Under the pieces are notes generated by a model, which had not been told where the DNA came from, did not search any database, and saw only the letters and a list, made by a program, of their open reading frames with translations. This document shows positions 1 to 5,515 of a stretch of 5,515 nucleotides of DNA, one piece after another. Position 1 is the first letter of the stretch; every line of letters starts with the position of its first letter. Source of the stretch: Hydrogenothermaceae bacterium (GTDB taxonomy: Bacteria; Aquificota; Aquificia; Aquificales; Hydrogenothermaceae); NCBI GenBank assembly GCA_015490675.1, contig WFXI01000100.1:1-5515 (forward strand), read 5' to 3'. The position numbers were made by a program, and so were the translations under genes.

Positions 1-863
1 ATCAGTGGATATCCTAATTCTTCTCTATGTTTTACAAACGCTTTTGCACACTCTCTAGCAAGATTCCTAACTCTTGCTATAAATCTTGCCCTTTCATTGA
101 CAGACAAAGCTCCTCTTGCATCAAGAAGATTAAAGGTATGAGAGCATTTTAAAGCCTGGTCATATGCAGGGATTGGAAGATTTTTTTCTATTAATCTAAA
201 TCCTTCTTTTTCGTATAAATCAAATAAAGTAAATAAAGTTTCTACATCTGCTTCTTCAAAATTATATATAGACCATTGTCTTTCTGATTCTTTGTATATA
301 TCTCCATAGGTTATTCCATCAGCCCACACTATGTCGTAAACACTATCTTTGTTTTGAAGGTACATAGCTATTCTTTCAAGACCATATGTTATCTCAACTG
401 CTATTTCTGGAAGGTCTAAGCTACCTGTCTGTTGAAAGTATGTAAACTGTGTTATTTCCATTCCATCAAGCCAAACTTCCCATCCAAGACCCCAAGCTCC
501 CAGGGTAGGGCTTTCCCAGTCATCTTCCACAAACCTTATATCGTGAGCTGTTAAATCTATACCTAAGGCTTCCAGACTCTTTAGATAAAGCTCCTGAGGA
601 TTTTCTGGAGCAGGCTTCAAAATTACTTGAAATTGATAATAGTGTTGTAATCTATTTGGATTTTCCCCATATCTTCCATCTTTTGGTCTTCTACACGGTT
701 CTACATAAGCAACATTCCAAGGTTCTGGTCCTAAAACTCTTAGGAAGGTAGCAGGGTTCATTGTCCCTGCACCTGTTTCTATATCATATGGTTGCCACAG
801 TATACACCCTTGCTCTACCCAATAATTTTGTAAATTCTGGATAATTTCTTGAAAAGTTAGCAA
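1..863 (-). CDS. glyQ: Glycyl-tRNA synthetase alpha subunit (partial at C-terminus)
   Basis: Encodes the catalytic alpha subunit of the bacterial alpha2beta2 glycyl-tRNA synthetase, a cytoplasmic class II enzyme that charges tRNA-Gly with glycine using ATP; the beta subunit (glyS) is not in the window. The minus strand reads openly for 287 codons from a TTG at 861-863 and runs off the left edge. The protein has the family's highly conserved blocks: QPYDIETGAGTMNP (res. 24-37), the motif-2 region EPCRRPKDGRYGENPNR (55-71), GWEVWLDGMEITQFTYFQQ (127-145) and motif 3 with GLERI (161-165). It ends at LGYPL, which is close to the natural C-terminus of a roughly 290-300 residue family, so only a few residues should be missing. 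The start is TTG: a TAA lies in frame two codons upstream (867-869), no ATG or GTG fits, and a GGAG box is well placed. Very sure of identity. Confidence 0.97.
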   Translation of the reverse strand, partial: MLTFQEIIQNLQNYWVEQGCILWQPYDIETGAGTMNPATFLRVLGPEPWNVAYVEPCRRPKDGRYGENPNRLQHYYQFQVILKPAPENPQELYLKSLEALGIDLTAHDIRFVEDDWESPTLGAWGLGWEVWLDGMEITQFTYFQQTGSLDLPEIAVEITYGLERIAMYLQNKDSVYDIVWADGITYGDIYKESERQWSIYNFEEADVETLFTLFDLYEKEGFRLIEKNLPIPAYDQALKCSHTFNLLDARGALSVNERARFIARVRNLARECAKAFVKHREELGYPL

Positions 864-870
864 TCTTTAT

Positions 871-874
871 CTCC
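871..874 (-). promoter_or_regulatory. Ribosome binding site fixing the TTG start of glyQ
   Basis: On the minus strand GGAG (871-874) lies 7 nt before the TTG at 861-863. Together with the in-frame TAA at 867-869 it fixes TTG as the start codon, since no other initiation codon gives the conserved N-terminus beginning M-L-T-F-Q-E. Confidence 0.75.
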
Positions 875-894
875 AAAAAAGGCTAAACATAAAT

Positions 895-900
895 ATTATA
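895..900 (-). promoter_or_regulatory. Possible -10 box upstream of glyQ
   Basis: The 54-bp gap between the oxidoreductase gene and glyQ contains a perfect TATAAT on the minus strand, 31 nt before the TTG start. No convincing -35 box is found 16-18 bp upstream (the hexamer there reads AAGTAA, over the stop codon of the preceding gene), so in this AT-rich gap the match could be chance. If real, glyQ has its own promoter; otherwise it is read through from the preceding gene. Confidence 0.3.
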
Positions 901-917
901 AAACAAAAGTTTATCTT

Positions 918-1529
918 TTACTTTCCTGAAGGCACATCATGAATTACTACATTTTTGCCAGCCCACTTACTCATAATATCACAGGCAACCTGAGCTCCTG
1001 AACCTATAGCTGCAGCAAACATAGTGCTACAACCAGCAATATTACCAGCTACAAAAAGATTTTCCCTAACTTTAAAGTTCCCATCGTGTTTTACCATAAC
1101 TTTCCCAGGTCTTGGAGCTCTGATATTTTCAACAACTTCAACATTTAAACCTTCTATTGAAAATTCATGAAATCCAGTAGCTAAAACTAAGATATCTCCC
1201 TTATAAGTTTCCCCTGTTTCAGTTTTTATAGTAAATCCATTATCTTCTTCCTTAGCTTCTATAACTCTTCCTTCTTTTATTTCTATATTGCCAAACTCTA
1301 AAGCTTGATTTTTTATATCTTCTAATAAGTCTCTACCAATTGTTCCTTTTGGTATACCTGCAACATTGTTTAATTCTGCTTTTAAAAGGTCTGATGCTCC
1401 ATAATTATCAATAATTAAGTATTTTCTATTTTTAGACCAGTCAAACCTATCGTTAGCAGAAGCAAGCGTAATTGCACAAGATAATCCTGCAGGACCTCCT
1501 CCAACGATGATAACATCATATTTATTCAT
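918..1529 (-). CDS. Short FAD-dependent oxidoreductase, thioredoxin-reductase-like, lacking the NAD(P)H domain
   Basis: A 203-residue flavoprotein-like protein of the pyridine nucleotide-disulphide oxidoreductase group. Visible: an N-terminal Rossmann dinucleotide-binding motif VGGGPAG (res. 9-15, GxGxxG), the end of the second strand at LIID (38-41, acidic D41 where FAD ribose is usually bound), the GDILVLATGF segment (111-120), and a C-terminal ENLFVAGNIAGCSTMFAAAIGSG block (156-178) equivalent to the second FAD motif. Normal thioredoxin reductases are about 310 residues and carry a central NAD(P)H domain between the ATG and AGD motifs; here only about 40 residues separate them, so that domain is absent. 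There is no CxxC (cysteines only at 18, 167 and 183), and the usual AGD is AGN (161-163). It should bind FAD, but the electron donor and acceptor are unknown; a partner reductase or a non-catalytic role is possible. Strong AGGAGG (1537-1542) 7 nt before the ATG. glyQ follows 54 bp downstream; the binding-protein gene is divergent. Confidence 0.85.
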   Translation of the reverse strand: MNKYDVIIVGGGPAGLSCAITLASANDRFDWSKNRKYLIIDNYGASDLLKAELNNVAGIPKGTIGRDLLEDIKNQALEFGNIEIKEGRVIEAKEEDNGFTIKTETGETYKGDILVLATGFHEFSIEGLNVEVVENIRAPRPGKVMVKHDGNFKVRENLFVAGNIAGCSTMFAAAIGSGAQVACDIMSKWAGKNVVIHDVPSGK

Positions 1530-1549
1530 ACTTTAACCTCCTTTTTTTG

Positions 1550-1578
1550 TTTATAATTTAAATTAAATTTTACTCCAA
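1550..1578 (-). promoter_or_regulatory. Candidate sigma-70-type promoter for the oxidoreductase gene
   Basis: On the minus strand a -35-like TTGGAG (1573-1578) and a -10-like TATAAA (1550-1555) are separated by exactly 17 bp. Transcription would begin near 1542-1544, giving a very short leader that starts almost at the AGGAGG box. Spacing and hexamers fit, but base composition is extreme and the leader is tight. Confidence 0.45.
1552..1557 (+). promoter_or_regulatory. Candidate -10 box for the binding-protein/GGDEF-EAL operon
   Basis: A perfect TATAAT on the plus strand, 37 nt before the ATG at 1595. It shares the palindromic core TTATAA (1551-1556) with the opposing -10 box of the oxidoreductase gene. 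No good -35 is visible at the right distance (TTTAAC at 1532-1537 leaves only 14 bp), so an activator or a -10-dependent mechanism would be needed if it is used. Confidence 0.35.
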
Positions 1579-1594
1579 AAGGAATTTTATATTT

Positions 1595-2542
1595 ATGAGA
1601 ATATACAAGTATTTTATTATCTTAATAACAATATTTATCTTATCCTGTCAGGATAACTCACAAACTCTAAAAATTGGAACAAATGTATGGCCAGGATACG
1701 AGCCTATCTATATAGCTAGAGAAAAAGGATTTCTAAATAGTAAAAAGATAAAACTCATAGAGTTTGGTTCAGCATCTCAAGTTATTAGAGCTTATAGAAG
1801 AAATTTAATAAACAGTGCAGGTTTAACCTTAGATGAAGTAATCTTTTTAAAGTCTACAGGATTTGACCCTAAAATTGTTTTGATAGCAGATATTTCCAAT
1901 GGTGCAGATGTTTTAATTGTAAAACCTTATATAAAAACATTACAGGATTTAAAAGGTAAAAGAATTGGTGTAGAAAATACAGCTCTTGGTGCATTTTTCT
2001 TATCTAGGATTTTAGAATTTGCACGCTTAAAAGAAACAGATATAAAAATTATTCCCTTAGAAGTAAATGAACATTACAAAGCATTTATAGAAAGTAAAAT
2101 TGATGGAGTAATTACATTTGAACCTGTTAGGACGAAACTATTACATGCAGGAGGCAAAATATTGTTTGATAGTAGCAAAATAAAAGGAGAAATAGTTGAT
2201 GTTTTTGTTGTAGAAGATTTATATTTAAAAAATAATGAGGATATAGTTAAACAATTTGTAGAAAGCTGGTTTAAAGGATTAAAATTTTTACACGAAAATG
2301 AAAAAGAAGCCCTGAAAGTTATATCTGAAAGAGAAAAAATTTCAACAGCAGATTTAAAAAAGGCATATCAAGGATTAATTTTACCTGACAAAGATGAAAA
2401 TTTAGAAATAATGCAAAACAAGTTAAAAGATGTAATATTAAAATTAGTAAAAATAATGAAAAATAAAAAATTAATTCCTGAAGAAACAAATTTTAATCCC
2501 GACGAATTAATAGAAATTAAATTTGTAAAAGGGATAGAATGA
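1595..2542 (+). CDS. Substrate-binding lipoprotein, NMT1/SsuA-TauA type, coupled to a c-di-GMP enzyme gene
   Basis: A 315-residue periplasmic solute-binding protein of the ABC nitrate/sulfonate/NMT1-like family (COG0715 type). The N-terminus is a lipoprotein signal: M-R-I-Y-K, a hydrophobic stretch (res. 6-16) and lipobox I-L-S-C with Cys18, followed by Gln19, so mature protein should be lipid-anchored. The mature part opens with KIGTNVWPGYEPIYIAREKG (26-45), typical of this family, then DISNGADVLIV (99-109), DLKGKRIGVENTALGAF (118-134) and GVITFEPVR (171-179), the hinge and ligand-cleft blocks of a two-lobed binding protein. The ligand cannot be read from sequence. No permease or ATPase gene is adjacent; instead its TGA overlaps the ATG of the GGDEF-EAL gene (ATGA, 2539-2542), implying translational coupling and joint function. 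The Shine-Dalgarno is weak (AAAAGGA, 1577-1583, 11 nt before the ATG). A conventional importer with distant membrane genes remains possible. Confidence 0.88.
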   Translation: MRIYKYFIILITIFILSCQDNSQTLKIGTNVWPGYEPIYIAREKGFLNSKKIKLIEFGSASQVIRAYRRNLINSAGLTLDEVIFLKSTGFDPKIVLIADISNGADVLIVKPYIKTLQDLKGKRIGVENTALGAFFLSRILEFARLKETDIKIIPLEVNEHYKAFIESKIDGVITFEPVRTKLLHAGGKILFDSSKIKGEIVDVFVVEDLYLKNNEDIVKQFVESWFKGLKFLHENEKEALKVISEREKISTADLKKAYQGLILPDKDENLEIMQNKLKDVILKLVKIMKNKKLIPEETNFNPDELIEIKFVKGIE

Positions 2543-4590
2543 TAGATTTTTTCAAACTACTATTTAGGTTTAAGCTAAGGCATATTTTTTATTTTACTCT
2601 TGTAGTGTCTGCTTTTATTTCTATAGTTTTATTTTCTATATCATTTTCTAGTTTTTATCTAGAACAACTAAAAAAATCAACTGTTGAAAAAATAAAAATA
2701 AAACTATCTTTAGCTTCTGAACTTATAGAAAAAAACATAAATCAAGGAGACATATCTGAAGTAGAAGCTGTTATCTCGTATCTTTCTACGATGGAAAATG
2801 TAGAACAGGTATTTTTAACCGATGAAAATGGTAAGGTTTTATTTGCCTCTTCAAGAAAATTTATTGGTAAAAATATAAAAGATATATTAAACAGTATTCC
2901 TCTAAATGAGCTTTTCTCTGAAAAAGTTTCTTACATCTTTTCAAAAGATAATAAATATATTTATTTTACAGACAAAATTTTCTTAAAAGACTTAAGCAGT
3001 ATAAGACCTATAAAACACGGCAATTTGATTTTAATTTATAACTTTGAAAACGAACTTCAGTCTGCTAAAAATGCTTTACTATACTCAATTTTAATATTTA
3101 TGTTTAGCATATTAGCAGCTGGATTTTTAATAGACCTTTTATTCAAAAATTATATTTCTAGAAGAATAGAAACAATTACAACTGTTTTAGAAAAAGTTTC
3201 TAAAGGAAATTTAGAAGCTAAAATTTCACTTTTTGGAAATGATGAAATAAGAGCAATTGCAGAAAAAATTAATGAAATGATAGATAAATTAAAAGGCTAT
3301 GTTTATTATGATTATTTGACTGGAGTATTTAATAGATATTTCTTTGAAAAGAAAGTAAATGAAAAAATCTCAAAAAATAAAGAATTTGCGATAGTTATGT
3401 TTGATACAGATAACTTTAAAGAAATAAATGATTTATTTGGACATGATTTAGGAGATAAACTTCTCCAACAGTATGCATCCAGACTTGAAAAAGAAATAGA
3501 AGGTAATGGATTTGTTGGAAGATTTGGAGGTGATGAGTTTTTAGTTTGTATAGAAGGGCACTGTTATGAAAATGATATTGAATTAAAAAGTCTTGTAGAC
3601 AAAATGCTTAAAGTTTTAGATAAGCCTTTTTATATAGATGAATACAAAATAGATATAACCTCTACTGCTGGTATTTCAAAATTTCCTGACCATGCAGATA
3701 ATTATACAGACTTGTTAAAACTTGCAGATATAGCTTTATATTATGGAAAGGAAATAGGTAAAAACATATCAGTTATAGCAAATAAAGATATTGTCAAACA
3801 AAATATCAGAAAAGCTGAAATTACAGCACACATCAAAGATGCGATAGAAAATAAGGAGTTTTTACTGGTCTATCAGCCTATATTTTCTGCTAAAGATAAA
3901 AAAATTACAGGAGTGGAAGCACTTTTAAGGTGGAACTCTCCAGTTTTAGGCTTTATATCTCCTGTTGAATTTATCCCTGTTTTAGAAGAAACAGGACTTA
4001 TAAAAGAGGTTGGGAAATGGATTTTTAGAGAAGTTTTAAGACAATCTATAATATGGGAAGATTTAGGTATAAAAAATATAAAAATAAATGTAAATGTGGA
4101 TATTCAACAACTTCTAGAAAATAACTTTTATAAGTTCATAAAAAATGAAATACTTGGTAAAAACTTTAACAATATTAAACTTGGAATAGAAATTACTGAA
4201 AGTGAGGCTATGCAGTATCCAGAGTTAATTATTGAAAAAGTAAAACAGTTAAGATTGGCAGGTGTTTTAGTATCAATTGATGACTTTGGAACGGGAAATT
4301 CATCATTAAGTTATTTAAAGAATATGAATGTGGATTATATAAAAATAGATAAATCATTTATAGATGGGCTTCCAGATGATGAACATAGTGCTATTCTAGT
4401 AAAAACAATAATAGATTTAGCAAAAACTTTTGGATATAAAACTGTAGCAGAAGGTGTGGAAACTAAAGAGCAAGTAGAATACCTAAATAATCTAGGATGT
4501 GATGAACTGCAGGGATACTACTTTAGCAAACCTGTCCCTGCTGAAGAAATAGTTAGTTTATACAGAAAATATAATCAAGATACTAATTGA
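2539..4590 (+). CDS. Membrane HAMP-GGDEF-EAL protein (diguanylate cyclase/c-di-GMP phosphodiesterase) with periplasmic sensor
   Basis: A 683-residue inner-membrane protein with both cyclic-di-GMP synthesis and degradation domains. Order: TM1 about res. 16-39, a periplasmic region about 40-178 (Cache/PAS-like in character: VEQVFLTDENGKVLFAS), TM2 about 179-202, HAMP about 203-254 (DEI at 235-237), GGDEF from D258-YLTGVFNR, then EAL to the C-terminus. The cyclase domain keeps the metal and GTP residues by PleD alignment: D289, N297, D306 and GGDEF 330-334. The I-site RxxD is missing (E-G-N-G at 321-324). The EAL domain keeps the RocR set: E460 (EAL), N519, E551, D581, D582, K602, E638, Q658; loop 6 reads DDFGTGNSS. 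Both activities are therefore possible; which dominates cannot be told. Start ATG overlaps the stop of the binding-protein gene, with AAAAGGG (2527-2533) just upstream. Its 3' end overlaps the convergent tatD-family gene by 16 bp. Confidence 0.96.
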   Translation: MIDFFKLLFRFKLRHIFYFTLVVSAFISIVLFSISFSSFYLEQLKKSTVEKIKIKLSLASELIEKNINQGDISEVEAVISYLSTMENVEQVFLTDENGKVLFASSRKFIGKNIKDILNSIPLNELFSEKVSYIFSKDNKYIYFTDKIFLKDLSSIRPIKHGNLILIYNFENELQSAKNALLYSILIFMFSILAAGFLIDLLFKNYISRRIETITTVLEKVSKGNLEAKISLFGNDEIRAIAEKINEMIDKLKGYVYYDYLTGVFNRYFFEKKVNEKISKNKEFAIVMFDTDNFKEINDLFGHDLGDKLLQQYASRLEKEIEGNGFVGRFGGDEFLVCIEGHCYENDIELKSLVDKMLKVLDKPFYIDEYKIDITSTAGISKFPDHADNYTDLLKLADIALYYGKEIGKNISVIANKDIVKQNIRKAEITAHIKDAIENKEFLLVYQPIFSAKDKKITGVEALLRWNSPVLGFISPVEFIPVLEETGLIKEVGKWIFREVLRQSIIWEDLGIKNIKINVNVDIQQLLENNFYKFIKNEILGKNFNNIKLGIEITESEAMQYPELIIEKVKQLRLAGVLVSIDDFGTGNSSLSYLKNMNVDYIKIDKSFIDGLPDDEHSAILVKTIIDLAKTFGYKTVAEGVETKEQVEYLNNLGCDELQGYYFSKPVPAEEIVSLYRKYNQDTN

Positions 4591-5339
4591 GGTATCTTTA
4601 AAAGTCTTTTTGCATTTTCATCTGTTATTTTCTCCAGTTCTTCAGGAGACAATCCTAATAGGTTTGCAACAAAATCTCTTGTATAGTATATGTAAGAAGG
4701 TTTATTTGGTTTTCCTCTTTTTTTCTGAGGTGCTAAAAATGGGCTATCTGTCTCAAGTAATAATCTATCTAACGGAACTTTTTTTGCTACTTTTCTCAAA
4801 TTTTCAGCTTTTGGGTAAGTTATATTACCAGCAAATGATATATAAAAACCTAAATCTATACATTTTTCCATCATTTGCATATCACCGCCAAAACAGTGAA
4901 TAATACCAGAAGCAGGATAAGGAGCATATTTTTCTAGAATTTTTTCCGTATCTCTAGGAGCTTCTCTAGAATGAACAATTAACGGAAGATTTAATTCTTT
5001 AGCTATCTCTATTTGTCTTTCAAAAAAATATTTTTGTTTATCTACAGGTGTATAGTCCCTATAGTAGTCCAGTCCACATTCACCAATTGCTACAACTTTT
5101 TCTTCTTTTTGTGCAAGCTCTTTTAGCCATTGTAGGTCTTCATCTGAAATATCATTTACATCATACGGATGAAAGCCAATTGAAGCAAAAACATTATCAT
5201 ATTTATTTGCTAAATTTATAGCCTTTGGAATTTCTTCTTTATCGCATCCTATTGTGAGTAGATAATCTACTTTTTCTATACTTTCTTTTAAATCTTCTTC
5301 TGTTTTTAGCATATCTAAATGACAATGGGTATCTATCAT
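4575..5339 (-). CDS. tatD: TatD-family metal-dependent hydrolase (putative DNase)
   Basis: A 254-residue cytoplasmic TIM-barrel hydrolase of the amidohydrolase superfamily; characterised relatives are Mg2+/divalent-metal-dependent DNases, including 3'-5' exonucleases linked to DNA repair. The metal ligands of the family are all visible: HxH (H5, H7) in MIDTHCHLD, E87 in IGECGLDYYRD, H123 in PLIVHSRE, H148 in GIIHCFGGD and D198 in ETDSPFLAP, followed by the RGKPNKPSYI segment (208-217). Length is normal for the family (about 250-265). The symbol denotes the family; the protein could equally be called YcfH-like, and substrate is not determined. AGGAGG (5348-5353) lies 8 nt before the ATG and directly after the upstream gene's stop codon, so it is probably co-transcribed with the ftsH-like gene. 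The last codons overlap the 3' end of the convergent GGDEF-EAL gene by 16 bp. Confidence 0.95.
   Translation of the reverse strand: MIDTHCHLDMLKTEEDLKESIEKVDYLLTIGCDKEEIPKAINLANKYDNVFASIGFHPYDVNDISDEDLQWLKELAQKEEKVVAIGECGLDYYRDYTPVDKQKYFFERQIEIAKELNLPLIVHSREAPRDTEKILEKYAPYPASGIIHCFGGDMQMMEKCIDLGFYISFAGNITYPKAENLRKVAKKVPLDRLLLETDSPFLAPQKKRGKPNKPSYIYYTRDFVANLLGLSPEELEKITDENAKRLLKIPQLVS
4577..4598. terminator. Candidate bidirectional terminator hairpin in the convergent gene overlap
   Basis: A perfect 7-bp inverted repeat, AAGATAC (4577-4583) and GTATCTT (4592-4598), encloses an 8-nt loop that holds the GGDEF-EAL stop codon. The plus strand continues with CTTTTT at 4606-4611; the minus strand continues into a moderately T-rich stretch (ATATTTT). 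It lies exactly where two convergent transcripts meet and no intergenic space exists. The stem is AT-rich with two G-C pairs and the T-tracts are not immediately adjacent, so it is a weak intrinsic terminator by usual criteria. Confidence 0.4.
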
Positions 5340-5354
5340 TAAATTAGCCTCCTA

Positions 5355-5515
5355 TTAAACTGGATCTGGAAGTGTTCCAGCTGGTGCATCAGGTGCAGAA
5401 GACTCGGAAATTACATTAACTTCTTTGTTTCTGCATTTATTTTTAACAGGAACTCCATATTGTTCACAGATTGCAAAAAATTCTTCACAGGTTATTGTTT
5501 CTTTGTCTAAAAGAA
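5355..5515 (-). CDS. ftsH: C-terminal end of probable ATP-dependent zinc metalloprotease FtsH (partial)
   Basis: The minus strand is open from the right edge to TAA at 5355-5357, giving the last 52 full codons of a gene (first 2 bases of the segment belong to a split codon). It begins LLDKETITCEEFFAICEQYG, which matches the helical end of the FtsH M41 peptidase domain (LLEKET-x-x-x-EE pattern), and finishes with a low-complexity Ala/Pro/acidic tail ending L-P-D-P-V. FtsH is a hexameric membrane-anchored AAA+ protease for quality control of membrane and cytosolic proteins. None of the AAA or HExxH zinc motifs are in the window, so the call rests only on this tail. The tatD-family gene starts 15 bp downstream with its Shine-Dalgarno touching this stop codon, indicating one operon. 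Confidence 0.72.
   Translation of the reverse strand, partial: LLDKETITCEEFFAICEQYGVPVKNKCRNKEVNVISESSAPDAPAGTLPDPV

Noticed and set aside
1..863. Possibility that glyQ is a broken gene because no complete open frame is bounded within the window.
   Set aside because: All 287 codons translate without a stop and every family block is present; it is only cut by the window edge.
905..919. Inverted repeat AAAAG/CTTTT with a 5-nt loop between the oxidoreductase stop and glyQ, as a terminator.
   Set aside because: Only 5 bp with a single G-C pair, overlapping the stop codon, and the following sequence is not a clean T-run; too weak in DNA this AT-rich.
918..1529. Possibility that the short flavoprotein is a frameshifted thioredoxin reductase pseudogene.
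   Set aside because: One continuous frame with both FAD motifs in order, a strong AGGAGG and no leftover NADPH-domain sequence in the flanks; an intact short protein is the simpler reading.
1595..4590. A complete ABC importer operon for sulfonate/nitrate-like compounds.
   Set aside because: The gene after the binding protein has GGDEF and EAL domains, not permease or ATPase motifs, and the flanking genes on both sides are unrelated and on the opposite strand.
4610..4903. Plus-strand open frame of 97 codons.
   Set aside because: It is entirely antisense to the well-supported tatD-family gene; its translation is Leu/Phe-rich with no recognisable motif and there is no supporting ribosome binding site, so it is a shadow frame.

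Overview
The window is AT-rich, has no rRNA, tRNA, CRISPR or mobile element, and is packed with six protein genes, two of them cut by the window edges. Purine-rich Shine-Dalgarno sequences, a two-subunit (alpha2beta2-type) glycyl-tRNA synthetase gene, Lys/Glu/Ile-rich proteins and an FtsH tail of the kind I associate with Aquifex suggest a low-GC member of the Aquificota (Hydrogenothermaceae, Sulfurihydrogenibium-like). That placement is inference from protein character, with moderate to low confidence.

Layout, left to right: (1) minus strand, glyQ, missing only its last few codons, starting at a TTG; (2) minus strand, a short 203-residue FAD-binding oxidoreductase related to thioredoxin reductase but without the NADPH domain and without CxxC; (3) a 65-bp divergent intergenic region with back-to-back -10-like boxes; (4) plus strand, a lipoprotein substrate-binding protein of the NMT1/SsuA type, overlapping by ATGA with (5) a membrane-bound HAMP-GGDEF-EAL protein; (6) minus strand, a TatD-family metal-dependent hydrolase whose 3' end overlaps gene 5 tail-to-tail by 16 bp; (7) minus strand, the last ~52 codons of a gene that looks like ftsH, 15 bp upstream of the tatD-family gene and probably in one operon with it.

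The most notable unit is the two-gene plus-strand operon at 1595-4590. A solute-binding lipoprotein is translationally coupled to a cyclic-di-GMP enzyme with a periplasmic sensor region, and no ABC permease or ATPase lies beside it. The natural reading is a two-protein receptor in which the binding protein reports a small periplasmic ligand to the c-di-GMP enzyme, comparable to NspS-MbaA of Vibrio cholerae but built on a different binding-protein family. The enzyme keeps every cyclase and phosphodiesterase residue I could check and lacks the RxxD inhibition site. No intergenic stretch exceeds 65 bp.
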